Part shown: positions 1 to 11,237 of the stretch, piece after piece
Numbering within the stretch: the first letter of the stretch is position 1
Layout: each line of letters starts with the position of its first letter
From: Lindgomyces ingoldianus
Taxonomy: Eukaryota; Ascomycota; Dothideomycetes; Pleosporales; Lindgomycetaceae
Length of the DNA: 64,000 bases
Assembly: GCF_010093535.1 (NCBI RefSeq)
Contig: NW_022985169.1
Coordinates: forward strand, 62,001 to 126,000
Direction: 5' to 3'
Program-made: the position numbers and the translations under genes
The notes under the pieces: generated by a model
What the model saw: the letters and a program-made list of their open reading frames with translations, nothing else
The model's database searches: none
What the model was told of the DNA's origin: nothing

Positions 1-122
1 CTTTGGTGTACGGGCCCGGTTTGCCGCCAGCGGGGCATCCGGCAAATGCGCAAATTGGGGGGCAGGAAGGGGGTAGCGGATGGGATGCGCAAGGACAAGG
101 TCAGGGCCAGGGTCAGTGGTAA
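1..122 (+). CDS. 3' end of a Gly/Gln-rich protein gene (partial)
   Basis: Reading from base 3, the first 122 bases give an open frame that ends in TAA at 120-122. The residues are rich in Gly, Pro, Ala and Gln and finish with a run of Gly-Gln pairs before a terminal Trp. The GC content is high, and it drops sharply right after the stop, as expected at the end of a coding exon. The gene runs into the window from the left and converges on the vps9 gene. No domain lies in the visible 39 residues, so the function is unknown. The stretch is short, so chance openness cannot be excluded. Confidence 0.5.
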   Translation, partial: LVYGPGLPPAGHPANAQIGGQEGGSGWDAQGQGQGQGQW

Positions 123-1218
123 TAATATTGAATTTGCGGATTGTAGATTTGCAGAGTATGTATGGATTATCAGAAATGCGTATATGATTTCACTTTAGTG
201 GGAGTTCTGTTAGTCTTGAGACATCATTTGAGAAAGTTGGAAAGGGGGGGTTTTCAGACAACATGGAATTGGAATAGTCCTGTACCGAGGTATATATAAA
301 AGCCAGTGACTTGTTAGGGTATTATTCGTACAACTTTAATGAGGCAATCTCAACCCTTTTTCTTTTCTTTTCTTTACATCCAACGGCCTTGATTGAGATT
401 CCCGCTCACTTCGCCAGCAAGAATCTAGAACAACATTAGGTTAAATAAAGATCAACCTAACCCTGACCTCAGCGAAATACAGTTCGTGTGTTAAGCTCAT
501 GCACGTATTCAGGCCTACATCTAAACATCAGATATTAGGTCTAGAAGCAAGATAAATGAAACTAGATGTACTACGTAGATGCTATCTTTCTTTTTATTTG
601 TTGTAAGAAGTGGCATGTATGGAGCTCAGCAGTCTGTCACTTTCTTCTGGCTAGTAGAAACTTACCTTGCAGCTTGAGCGGCTGGTTTACATGCGCAATG
701 GACTTATGCTTTGTTGGGGTTTTTTTTTTCTGGTTAACTGGATTGATTGCTGCAGCTGCACTTGTTAGTGTAATGGGTTGTGCCACATGCAAGGATGCTG
801 TGTGGCGTCTGCCAAGTTGGGTTTCCCGCGGCTGACAAATTCCCAACTCCATCAAATGAAAAATCAATCGCCACAACTCAACTGATAAAAATATAGCACA
901 AATTTTGGCGCACATGTACGTTGCGTTTAATTTAAATACCATTCAAGCGTCCCTACGGATGGACTGCACGCTTACAATGCTAAGCGGAATGCGATTTGTC
1001 CTGGACTACACTACAAATATATCTAAACCTGCTCTTCCGCGAACCGGACCAAACCAAACCAAAGGCGCACTCGCAATGCTCCCCCAATGCTCCCTAAGAC
1101 ACAAAGAAAGCCGACCAAGCAAATTCTCATCTTTCAATTCGGAAATCCGGACCTCCGAGCTACGTGGCAGGGTGGATAGGAGATGCATCGGGGGTCGGAT
1201 TGCATCGGGTCTGAGTAA
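123..1218. other. intergenic region between convergent genes
   Basis: This stretch holds the presumed 3' UTRs of the two converging genes. Several frames stay open for 60-105 codons (for example 566-835 and 905-1222), but they overlap on both strands, have no recognisable domain and contain composition-biased residues. I see no RNA gene, repeat or mobile element. Confidence 0.5.
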
Positions 1219-3915
1219 TTAAGGACTACTGAGAGCTAGGCACGCGTCTACGGCCAGCCCGACTCTGTGAATAAAAGTTAGTTCGCAAGGAACAGAGCAA
1301 CTCCTCCCACCTCATTGCACATCCCAGCCAAGGCCTCCAGCAGCCAAACAGTTAAGCAACGGAGCGGAGGGTAGGAACTAGAATTTCACGTACCTTCCCT
1401 CTTTCATCCTAACAACATCATCAATAACCTCCCTATCCAACGCTGGAAACATCCCCGCCAACGTCTCAACTACAACCCGATGCTCCTGCCTTTGTATCCG
1501 TCGCGCCTCTTCCGCTTCCGCGGACGCTTGCCTCGCCGCCGCGTCCTCGGCTGACAGGCGTTCGCGATATCGCTGTTCTTCCGCGGATCTCCTCTGCTGC
1601 CCCCCCGCCTTCTCATTAAATTGCGGAGATGTTGCCGTCCCGGTCCTAGGGTAATCGCTAGAGCGACGCGGTTGCGCGGGAGGCGCGGGAGAGAGGCGCG
1701 GGGTGCTGCCTGGTTGCGGGGTTGAAACGGGGTGGGAAGTTGATGTAGCTGTAGTATCATTGTCGGAGAAGATACGACCGATGGTACTGAGTGGCCGTTG
1801 GATCGTGCGGAGTAAGCCTGCTACGGCTGCGTTTTCTTCCTCGGGGGGCTCGCCATCGTTTCCAGTGTTGCGGAGACTAGTTGAGCGACGCGGGCCTGCC
1901 TTTTCTGCCTCTAGTGAATTCCGCGGCGTGACTTCCGGCCGTGAGAGGGAGGATTTCTCGGACAGGTGGAGGTGCGGTGATGGCATGCGGCGATGGCCGG
2001 GTGTTGTTGGGGGATTCGTTTGGAGACGGAGGGCTGGAGGATTAGAGGATTCAGGTGTTGTTGGGTCGGGGTCGGGGTCGGCGTGCCGCTCTGCGATGGC
2101 GGACACGGCTGCCTCAACGTTCTTTTCAAATTCTTCGTCTGAGACGGTGAGGGAGGTTCGGTCGAGTCCTTCGATGAATTGGATGGCGCCCATAAGCGAG
2201 GATATGTAGTAGCCCGCTTCGCCGCCGAGTTTGTCCTGATTGCGGAAACGTAAGATGTACTGCACATTTGAGACGAGGTGATCTGGGTTTGCTTGCAACA
2301 CTGTGTATATGAGAAGAGGGACAAAAGCGTCGGCAGACTGATCTGACTGCGATGTTCGAAGGAATCCAAAAATGACTTTGCAGCAATTCAGAACGCAGAT
2401 GACCTTATCTCTGGGCGCTCTGTAGCTCTTGATCTTTAGTAGCTCCTGCTGAGCCAGGAGTAGAAATTTCCTGCCCTTGTCACCGACAGTCTTAATATCT
2501 AAATGCTCCTCCTTAACCCACTTGTATATCCGGACCTTCTGCGCCAACACCTCGTCCCGCTCAACGTCCTCTTGGTGCTGTCCTCGTCGACCGAGCCCGA
2601 CAGGCTCCTGCCCTCGCCGCCTGCTTTTCGTAGGATGAACGGGCTCGGGCGGCGGTATTGCAGGCGAAAACGTCTGCGTATACAGCCGGTTCATCACTAG
2701 CTTCTCCATTCCCTCTCTAGCATTGTCGAATTCGGCGTCCGACACTGTCCGCCAGACCTCACACAGCGCCATCTTCTTGCTTATGAACTCGAGGAAGTCG
2801 CCTATGATCTTGACCTGCTCGTGCACCATCCACTGCTTCTTTCCAAACTCAAGGAGGAAGGACCGAAGGAACTTGGCGACGGGATCGGCCGTGCGATGGC
2901 GCAGTTGTTCGAGGAAGCGGTGGAAGTCGAACGGAAGGTCAGGTTCTGGGTCAGGCACGGGAGGAGTGGGTTTGTACTGAGGCGCATGTGCGCTGGGTGA
3001 CATGGGCCTGGCCGCCTTCTCGTTCAGGGAGCTGTTGGTTCCAACTCGGTACAGCGATGAGGTCCGCGGCGGTGGCGACTGCAAGGCCTGCTCAGACGGA
3101 CCACCTTCTGCCGGCGTGGGCAAGGGCTTATTTAGGGGCTCCAGACTTGACCTCCGCGGCGGGTGGGTTATGGGCGAATCCAACATGGGGCCAGCGAGCT
3201 CCAAGCGCGGCGACATGATCTCGTCGGCGCCCGGGGCTCCGCTGCCGTGCTCGAACTGCTCCATGATGCTCTGTATCTCCGACCTCGAATCGTCGACAAT
3301 GTCCTCGGCGCCCTCATACTTGGCAGCATACTCGGCCGCCTCAGCGTCTTCCGAGTTTCTGCCACTTGATCTCCCTTGCGAGAGGGGCGAAGTAGTCCGG
3401 CTGGGCACATCGATGCCGGAGGAGAGGTACCTTTCGTCCTTTGGGGGAGGCGGTGGAGGAGACGGAGAGCGGACTGCAGCTTTCCCTGCCGCTTTGGACG
3501 CCGGTGCAGGAGGTGGGGTCGAGGAGAGCGGTGCAGTTTCTGTTTTGGCTGACATCTCGTCCATTGACGGTGGGGTGCTCTGCGGCTGCTTCCCCGCACT
3601 AGCCTCGACGGTCGTGGCTTCCTGGGCAGACCTTGGCCGAGATTCTTCTGTGCCCTCGTGAGCCAGCTCCTGCGTCTGCTTGGTCTTGTTTGCATCTTCA
3701 AGCCCCGCGTCTTGGTGAGGCTCCAGCGCCTGCCCCGCCTTAGCAAGCGTGCCTTCATGATTGCTGGAAGCCTCAGGTTGAGGCCCCTTTGCTGTGGCTG
3801 GTTCCGGCTGCCCCTCCCCCTCTACCGTCTGTCTGTTGACGCCATTTGCTAGCCTATCCTCGCAAGGACTCGTCGGAGCTGCATGGGGTTGCGGAGCTTG
3901 CGTCGGCGAAGACAT
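1219..3915 (-). CDS. vps9: Vps9-type Rab5/Vps21 guanine nucleotide exchange factor, two exons
   Basis: Exons are 1394-3915 and 1219-1264, giving 855 aa. Residues 1-320 are low-complexity Pro/Ser/Glu-rich. A helical bundle follows at about 327-420, then the VPS9 catalytic domain at about 455-585, with the family's acidic residue near 529 and a GYY motif near 569. A C-terminal ubiquitin-binding CUE domain begins with MFP near 822. Vps9 proteins activate Rab5/Vps21 at endosomes and drive vacuolar sorting. The long open frame runs past the CUE motif into intron sequence. A GTACGT donor at 1393, a CTAAC branch site and a CACAG acceptor at 1265 define a 129-nt intron. The 15-residue last exon (RVGLAVDACL...) completes the CUE helix. 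The gene is divergent from the ASNSD1-like gene. Confidence 0.93.
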
Positions 3916-4218
3916 AGGCCGTCGTGCGGCGGGATATTCAGTGAGAGAGGCCGATCTCAGGTCAGGTAGCGTCCATGGACAGGAAGGAAGCTCGTTGGTC
4001 GGTTCCAGGGCGCGTGGGAGGAGTGGAAGTTAACTGAGGCAGTGTTGCGCTGTTTTGATGTGCCAGTAGTGTTTGGGGCCGCATGCACTCGGCTCGGCAT
4101 CCTAGAACCGAATCGCCCCAGCCACCGGCGCTAGCACCCCAGTAGGATTAGGGCCGTGAAAATTCCGCCACACTCTCCAGCTGCTTCGCACCTACTCCTT
4201 CAATACCCCACGACTGCC
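3916..4218. promoter_or_regulatory. shared divergent promoter, vps9 / ASNSD1-like
   Basis: Only 303 bp separate the start codons of the two divergent genes, so both promoters must lie here or overlap the neighbouring 5' UTRs. The stretch is GC-rich. I see no clear TATA box, which suits housekeeping genes. Confidence 0.5.
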
Positions 4219-5944
4219 ATGTGCGGCATCTTTTTCTCCCTCAGTCCCACTGACCACTTGATCCCAACTTCCAGCACTGAGCGCCTTCTGATGAACCGTG
4301 GCCCTGATAGCTTCGGAAAACACCAGGCTCTAGTTTTACCCCAGCTCCGTGCTACCTTCATCTCCACAGTCCTTTCACTCCGCGGCAACAATATTACCAC
4401 CCAGCCACTTAGGGATCAACGCGCTGAATCGGTGCTCTGCTGGAATGGTGAGGCATGGAAGATAGGCCCGGATCTCGTGGAAGGGAATGATTCCCAGCTT
4501 GTTTTCGATTTGTTCCTTCAGGCGTCCTCCAACGCTTCACGTGACAGCAGTAGCTCGTCGATTAGACAAATGGTCCAGGCTGTGTCTACCATTCGAGGCC
4601 CTTTTGCCTTCGTATTCTATGACGCCCAGAACTCCTGCCTCTACTATGGCAGAGACTGTCTGGGGAGGCGTTCTCTTCTACAAAAGTCAACCTCTGTTGG
4701 TGAATTGATCTTGTCCAGTGTGTGCGACAACGCGAGTGGAGATCAATGGCACGAGGTCGACGCCGATGGATTGTATGTCCTAGACCTAAAATGCGCTGCA
4801 ACACAAAAACTGGAACCCATACGCATCCCTCACTGTCGATCAGGAAATGAAGCCGCGCCCGGGCTGGCCCTAGTAGGTGAGTTGAATTTTGTCCATTCCT
4901 ATTCGCTGATTTTGCTAGCCGTTGCCTTTCCCCTCACTGAACAAATCCGTCCCTGATGGACCTCATCAGCCTGATCTTCTCAACGTGCAGCGCCTACTTG
5001 GAAGCCTGGCCAAATCACTTTGGCTTCGAATCCGACGCATTCGAGAGTCCGTCATAGATTCGGCTGAATCGGATACTAAAATTGCTATTCTCTTCTCTGG
5101 TGGCCTCGATTGCACTTTGCTTGCCCGCCTCAGCCACAATGCGCTTCCACTTGGTGCGGGCGTCGATCTATTGAACGTTGCCTTCGAAAACCCGCGCATT
5201 CATGGAACCCTGGGCCCGGGCGAATCACCTTATGAACTGTGTCCCGATCGCATAACTGGTAGAACGTCTCATGCCGAACTTGTGAGAGTCTGCCCCAACC
5301 GGAGATGGCGGTTTGTTGAAATCAATGTACCCTATTCAGAAACCATGGAACATCGCACCCGGGTCATGACGCTGATGCATCCCCACAACACCGAAATGGA
5401 TCTCTCTATCTCGTATGCGCTGTACTTCGCTTCAAGGGGAATTGGACTTGTTCGGGGCAATCCCAACAGCCCTCCCAGACCGTACTCGACACCAGCACAT
5501 GTTCTTCTTTCCGGTCTTGGCGCAGATGAGCTATTCGGTGGCTACCAACGCCATGCAGTCGCTTTCTCACGAACAGGCTATCCCGGCCTCATAGACGAAC
5601 TCGAACTCGACTTCGATCGTCTCGGGAAGCGTAACCTAGGCAGGGATGACCGCGTGATCAGTGACTCTGGAAAAGAAGTACGGTTTCCCTACCTGGACGA
5701 AGATGTAATTGCTCTGGCCTTGGATCTCCCGGTGTGGGCCAAGTGCGACTTCGAAAATGGAAATTTGCCGGACTCGGATGACCCTTCACGACGCCTGGAG
5801 CCTGGGAAGAGAATCCTCAGACTTGCTGCGTGGAATACTGGGATGAAAAGCGTAGCAGCAGAGAAGAAGCGTGCCATACAGTTCGGATCCCGTACAGCGA
5901 AGATGGAGACTGGAAGGACCAAAGGAACTCAAGTATTATCATGA
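4219..5944 (+). CDS. asparagine synthetase domain-containing protein (ASNSD1-like), two exons
   Basis: Exons 4219-4872 and 4919-5944 give 559 aa. I chose the ATG at 4219 over 4156 because it yields MCGI, exposing Cys2 as the N-terminal nucleophile of a class II glutamine amidotransferase domain (about residues 2-200). The second half is an asparagine-synthetase-type ATP-pyrophosphatase domain with SGGLD near 278, GADELFGGY near 420 and RFPYLDE further on. The protein ends with the KGTQVL tail I recall for this family. The 46-nt intron uses a GTAGGT donor at 4873 and a CTAG acceptor at 4918, and this junction keeps the frame. The stronger-looking GTGAGT four bases downstream would break it. 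The family is conserved from yeast (YML096W) to human, with poorly defined biochemistry. True asparagine synthetase activity is not shown. Confidence 0.92.
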
Positions 5945-8275
5945 TGCAGTGGTACGTTGGCCATTTTCTATCATTCCATGTTCTTATTCCGGCAATGATT
6001 AGAGGGGCTAGAGCTTGCTCAAATCTCTCAACCCGGGCCAATTGGGGGAGGTTCCAAGGACACTGCCACACACCTCTACTGTTGAATCGCTTGCGCGTTT
6101 TCGTATGATAACCCGGCGAGGAGATGGATATGTGTGTCAGCAGGCCTTGAAGCTAATGACCTCGAATAGTGTAAAAGGCAAGTCTGAGCTACAGAAAGTG
6201 AATTCTGTCATATTCTTCATTTCCTATCCATCAAATCTTCCACTGACCGTCCATTTCCAATAGCCTTTTGAATATATCTGCGGACGCTGGCTGGAAGCGC
6301 TATGTAAACATCGTTGCTGGCCCGACCAGAGGATAAGGCTGTATGAGTCTGCGTGTTCACATAACTGCCGCGCATACCAGCAGCACCAGGCCACTGCCTT
6401 CGCGGCTACTAAACCGGCCGGAGAAACCAACATCCTATCTAACAAAGCAAAACCACAAATGCCGCCACAGTAAACACTATCGCCGCATCCCTTGCACCAT
6501 ATCCAGCTCCTCAAAACACATCTTCAGACCATCTGATAGTGCCAACGGTTCCCACCCCCACAGATATCTTTTGTTCTGTACTTATTTCTAAAGCGCTGCC
6601 TCCACCTCCCACTGCTGCTTTCCTTCTGAATACTCCAGGAACCTTTGGCTAACACCTGGTTCCTTCCACACGTTGTCCGCAACCCTCATTCCTCCTACAG
6701 CGCGATCACCGGCGGCATCCCTCGTCTCTATTCCTTATAACCTTGGAAGTACGGCCATATGTAGCGTGCCCAGGTCGACAGGTTGGAGTGGTAGAAGATT
6801 GGGCTTCGGAACGCCAGAATCTATCGAAAGCTGTAAATGGAGCCAGAAGTGTTTTGCTTTATATGGAAAGGGGAGAGTTGACTACCCCCTCGGGGAATGG
6901 GCGGAATTAAAGGGTGGTGAATAGGGCTATTGGGATGTTACAACGGGGCGCTCTTATAGCTCACTAACGTTTCTGAAGGCTGAACGATATTATGTGGCCT
7001 TACGTGAGGTGGGCGTTTAATAAGTGACAGTATCTAGCAGCCTCACGTTGGCAGGACGTTTCAATCTAGCCAGTGCGCGATTTAGGATACCAAGCTATTT
7101 TGTTTCTTCGCGCATACGATCGTAACAGAGGCCTTGAACCGAGATTTTGCAGGTATCCTGCACGTTTCCAGGGCATTCTCTGTATAGTGTCATCTTTAGA
7201 ACGCCGCAAACAGTTGCGTACTAGGCATGTCGCAGTGCGGCGCCAAAGGCAACAGGGTAATTGGTTACGGACGGTTTCAGCTGCATGCAATTTTGGTGCG
7301 GACTTGCGGACTGTGCGGCTTACCAATAGTGGTGGAAAAAGACAGATGTGAGGAAGTGGGCAGTGCCTTGGAGGTACTTAGAGTTCTGAATAGCTTGAAG
7401 CATGCGCGCACCTCGTTGCTTGTAGTGTACTATGGTCAATACGCTTGAAAGCAAGTGAGGAAGCCTCACTCATTTGAAACATAGTGTTCGGTTGTGTTGT
7501 CGTTTTGATTTGCGTTCCACATGCTTTGCCGGCTTAGCTGCACTTCTTTGACACAACACCACTTCGCTTTATCACTAGTTCATATCAAAATATTAGATTT
7601 CCCAAACTTACGATACTTCCTATACCATTCTTAAGTCATTGTCCAACATATCCGTGATGTAGGAGCCATATCCACCACAGAGGTTTGTGGATTCCGCATG
7701 CCACAACTAACTACGAAAGCAAGCATGGGCGGTAAATACCATGGCGTAATATATTAGCTTTGGCAAAGAAGCCCTCGCACAGGTTCCACCATGCTGAGAT
7801 GAGCCGCGTTAAGTTTAGCAGGATTAGATTATGCGTTTTTCTGCAATTCATAGCCTTCTTGTTACAGTTCATTCCCGCTATTTTAATAGAGCTGCAATGT
7901 GAAGCTCTTTGAAGCACCAGAGGCATGAGGAACTAAATTAATTGCTAAATGAGTGTGCCTAAGAGTTTATATATGCATAGGAGTGAGTTAGGCAGCAAGT
8001 GACTAAGCAGCAGGTAAAGCAGGTAACGTAACAAGTCGTGTATCAGATGTTGGAAGTGCGTCATCATGTGACTTGAACTCCCAAATATGATGTCTTTTTG
8101 TGTGGACGCCATATGACTAATGCTTACCTCACTTAGAAGTGAAAGCAGCTGAAGGCTACGAAAAAGTCGACTCCAAATCTTCCCACCCCAGCATTGCTGT
8201 ATATTGGCACGAGCGGCATAATTTAGACAATAACAGATACTTTGGCATCTTCTTATAACACGACGCAAGGCTAGA
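5945..8275. other. intergenic region, no confident gene
   Basis: No frame here has a recognisable domain. At 6264-6472, after a possible acceptor CAATAG, a 69-codon open frame ends in TAA and has protein-like composition (Cys/Trp at its start, Gln/Ala/Lys at its end). I could not link it to convincing upstream exons. It may be the last exon of a small gene or chance. Open frames at 6673-6924 and 7066-7448 overlap each other on both strands and look random. Confidence 0.4.
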
Positions 8276-9193
8276 ATGGAGGATAGCCTACTGTCTATTA
8301 CCGCCAATATTACCGGCATTCTCACCTTTATCGCGGCATTGTGTGCGTTTATATACGTTCGGTGTAACACCTTACGAAATAGCTGGACGGAAATTGCAAC
8401 TATCGTCAACTCCGTCGAAGCCACCATCGAGGAGACTCGGGCTGTAGCGAAGGCAGAGCCAGTCATGCAGCCTGGTGGTGATCCTGATTCTAGCCGGCTG
8501 AAGAGCCTTGTATTAGAACTATATTCAACTGAGCTCGCCATTCTCGCTCAGTGTATGAACGTTTACGGCAAGGATTTAAGAACAATTGAGCCTGGTTCGC
8601 GGCCTTCCGGAAGTACTAGTACCACTTGGGACGACGTGATGCAGGAGGTAGAGAAGGCCCAAAAGCGATGGCAGAATCGAAGAAACTATCGCTTAAGCGC
8701 AATTCATCGATTGTCGAACGTCATGATTGTGATCATTCAAACCCATCCACGCGTAGCATTGATCTGGGCGATTATAATATCTATACTCAGTCTTGGCGCA
8801 ACCCCAACAATGATGCGTTGGTACATGGTACGAGAGAAGGTCTTGAAGAAGATCCAGCAAAGGGAGACTATTCGATCGCGACTATTGTTCCATCAGATTT
8901 CCATTGTAGCTTCGTAAGTTCACCTGACAGCCTGATGCCAGACTAACTAAGATCTCACTAGACTGGTAAGAAATCAAGAGTTTCTGGTTCGTGGCTTAGT
9001 GGAAGAGAACAAGAAACTTGAGTCTGAGTTGAACCTGCTGAATAATCACGCTGCATATACCATCGAGTCCATAAAGAGCTTGGCCCGCGACAGCAATGAG
9101 ATTAAGGACCTCATCATTCGTTTGTCAAACCCAGCGAACCAGCATGACAAGTCCCAGAACCCGGCCACTCCCGCAGTTAGAGGGGATTGTTAA
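8276..9193 (+). CDS. hypothetical membrane-anchored coiled-coil protein, two exons
   Basis: Exons 8276-8913 and 8962-9193 join in frame to give 289 aa. The 48-nt intron has a GTAAGT donor, a GACTAACTA branch site and a CACTAG acceptor. Residues about 10-30 form a hydrophobic segment, and a second hydrophobic stretch lies near 155-175 (WAIIISILSLG). Charged helical sequence follows and continues through exon 2 as a probable coiled coil. The protein looks like a small, uncharacterised, two-helix-anchored fungal protein. I recognise no catalytic motif. A long open frame on the opposite strand (7945-8541) is its antisense shadow. The clean splice sites and preserved frame are the main support. 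Confidence 0.7.
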
Positions 9194-10841
9194 GTATACT
9201 CACCTCATGTGCTTGCTCCGGGTGAAGGGACAGAGATATATTAATGAATAAGGAAGAAGCTAAGCAAGAATGACCCAAAATATACTAGCAACATTTAAGG
9301 TAAAACAGCAACTGCCTTTAGAGCAAGGGAAGGTAGTTAGGATACGCGTTACAAAACACTGTGCTTGCCTAAATGAATCACATATTTTGTGTTTGTAAAG
9401 CTTCAAGTCTTTTCACAATTATGTTCTTAGCTAATGCAGTCGAGAAGCGCTTCTACTATGGTGCGGTGCTATATGGTGGTGGTAGAAGGAAGGGGCTATG
9501 TGAATTCACCATCTATATCATAAAAAGTACAGCATGAGCGTCAATACGGAGTGAAAGTCGGTGTGGTTGAAACAAAGGGAGAAGCCCAAATTGTCTAGAA
9601 ACCGAGCCGGGATGTGGGGAGGAGAAAGTCCGATGTGGCGAGAAACTGTACTGTAATGTGAGGGCCATACTTGATTAAGAAGTACGGCCTGGGGCACAAC
9701 CCATTGCAATGATGGATGCTAAACTAGATCTAGAGTAGATCCGTGCGATAAAATGGCTTCGAGAATCTGGAACAGTGATTCAGGGGTGGTGACAATTTTG
9801 CACGCAACTATATAGCGAGTGAGAGGGTTCTGGAAACACCACAGCACTGCGGAGCCTATGCGGTGCCCTCTTGGTTGGAACCTAGAAAATTATGTAATAA
9901 TACCACCGCGTCTGCGTTTGTGGCTGCAGCTCCTCGGAGGTATTAAACTAGTGGTGGATATCCGTTTTGCAATACGTAAATTATTGTGAGAGGTATCGAG
10001 CAGGAAGCACGAGGCACAGAGAGGGAATGCAGGATAGGGGGTGTAACGAGAGAGTAAACCTTAGGGTCAGAGGCAGAGGTATGGAGGCCGAAGAGCCTAT
10101 ATACCCCGTGCCAAGCCCGGGGTACTCAGGGGTTGGATAGCTGTAACATAACCGTGACATTTATATAGCTAATAAAATACTATAAACGTGTAATAAAAAG
10201 CCTATTAGTAAAAACTACGTTAACAACTTTATTAAGTATAACTACTAGAAAGGTATTAAAAATATATAACAATTATTCTAATACAAAACATTAAACGTAG
10301 TGGTACTAAACTACTAACTTTATAAATGGGCGGTACGGAAGGTTTGCTAGTAGTCAGGGGTGAGCACTTCTTTAGTGGCTACTCCCTCCACGCGTGCGCT
10401 TTTGGATCTATTGGGCACCCCTCCAAAGGCCTGGCCCAGCGCCTCTCTCCTCTTCACTTTGCGTTCATGGATTTTGCTGAGCTGACGGCGGCAATGGGAT
10501 TGTCGGCTCAGGTTCTGGCTACACACTATAGCGGCAATGGGGTGGCTGTTGCGTTTGTATGAAGGATTGGGTGATGCGACAACAGCATGGACACTTCGCT
10601 GATAGGGAGCATTCAAAGTAGGCGGGGCAGAGGTTTTCAAACGTTTCTTTAATGTTACGTAGTATATCAAAGGGATAGGTGGGCGACTAGGCTCGCTACC
10701 TCTATTCGTGTTCTTAGCACCCAAAACTACTTCTTTTAGTATAGTTATTACCTAACTAGGGTAGAGTTAAAGCTCTAGGCACCACTTGCAGGTGTTCCGC
10801 TTACCGATACCGAAAACTGCTCTAGAGCTTAGGTATTTTGG
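9194..10841. other. intergenic region with transposon-derived patches
   Basis: Bases 9194-9950 hold nothing recognisable. Bases 10160-10325 are AT-rich with the TpA-heavy look of the RIP-degraded regions further on. Bases 10326-10740 are of normal composition, with opposing open frames of 78 and 125 codons that have no domain I know. The patch lies just beyond the 3' end of the broken DUF3433 gene. Confidence 0.4.
9955..10159. mobile_element. possible solo-LTR fragment
   Basis: The stretch resembles the 205-bp LTR found at 48540/54384. Both contain a GCAGGAAGCA-like start, purine-rich GAGAGGGAATG-like runs, a central TATATA and a GTGACA end. I could not find a matching 5-bp target duplication around it, and the left boundary is unclear. 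Confidence 0.3.
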
Positions 10842-11135
10842 TTAGTTTGTGACAACACTGTTCGCGTTAAGCTTCTGCATCGCAAGCTGGCCTCTGAAGG
10901 TAATTCGACCAACTAATTTGTCATAGAACCATGTGACCTCGTCCATGTTGTACATTTTCTTCCCTGTTTCTCTTGCTCTACCAGGATCATGGACAGCACT
11001 AACTATCTCATTCATCAGAGCCAAATTGATATCGCTCTTGTACAGGATGCCAGCATAACTCATAAGACCGAACGGCTCTTCTTTAAGCATAGACTCCTCT
11101 CTCGCAGAATAAAACAAGCATCCATTGAGGATAGC

Positions 11136-11169
11136 GGTAGTACCAGCGTTCCCAACCGTACGTACTACG
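11136..11169 (+). repeat. left TSD and TIR of the hAT element
   Basis: GGTAGTAC at 11136-11143 is the target-site duplication. Bases 11144-11169 are the inverted repeat, which matches 14181-14206 in reverse complement at 25 of 26 positions. Confidence 0.92.
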
Positions 11170-11203
11170 ACTCGTAGATACGTGAACGTAGCAGTCACGT
11201 GAG

Positions 11204-11237
11204 CCGTTGAAACGTAGGAGGAGTGTGAGCTGTAACG
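11204..11237 (+). repeat. left subterminal direct repeat of the hAT element
   Basis: A block containing AAACGTAGGAGGA and GAGCTGTAAC recurs in direct orientation near the other end of the element (14054-14088). The two copies differ almost only by C/T and G/A changes. Subterminal repeats of hAT elements are usually transposase-binding sites. Confidence 0.6.

Noticed and set aside
4156..4218. Earlier ATG for the ASNSD1-like gene
   Set aside because: It would bury the catalytic Cys, which must follow the initiator Met in class II amidotransferases.
4873..4918. Apparent frameshift between the two halves of the ASNSD1-like gene
   Set aside because: Using the GTGAGT donor at 4877 breaks the frame, but the GTAGGT donor at 4873 with the same acceptor joins the halves in phase 0. 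No frameshift is needed.
7945..8541. 198-codon minus-strand frame
   Set aside because: It is antisense to exon 1 of the spliced gene at 8276-9193, which has clean splice sites and a continuous frame.
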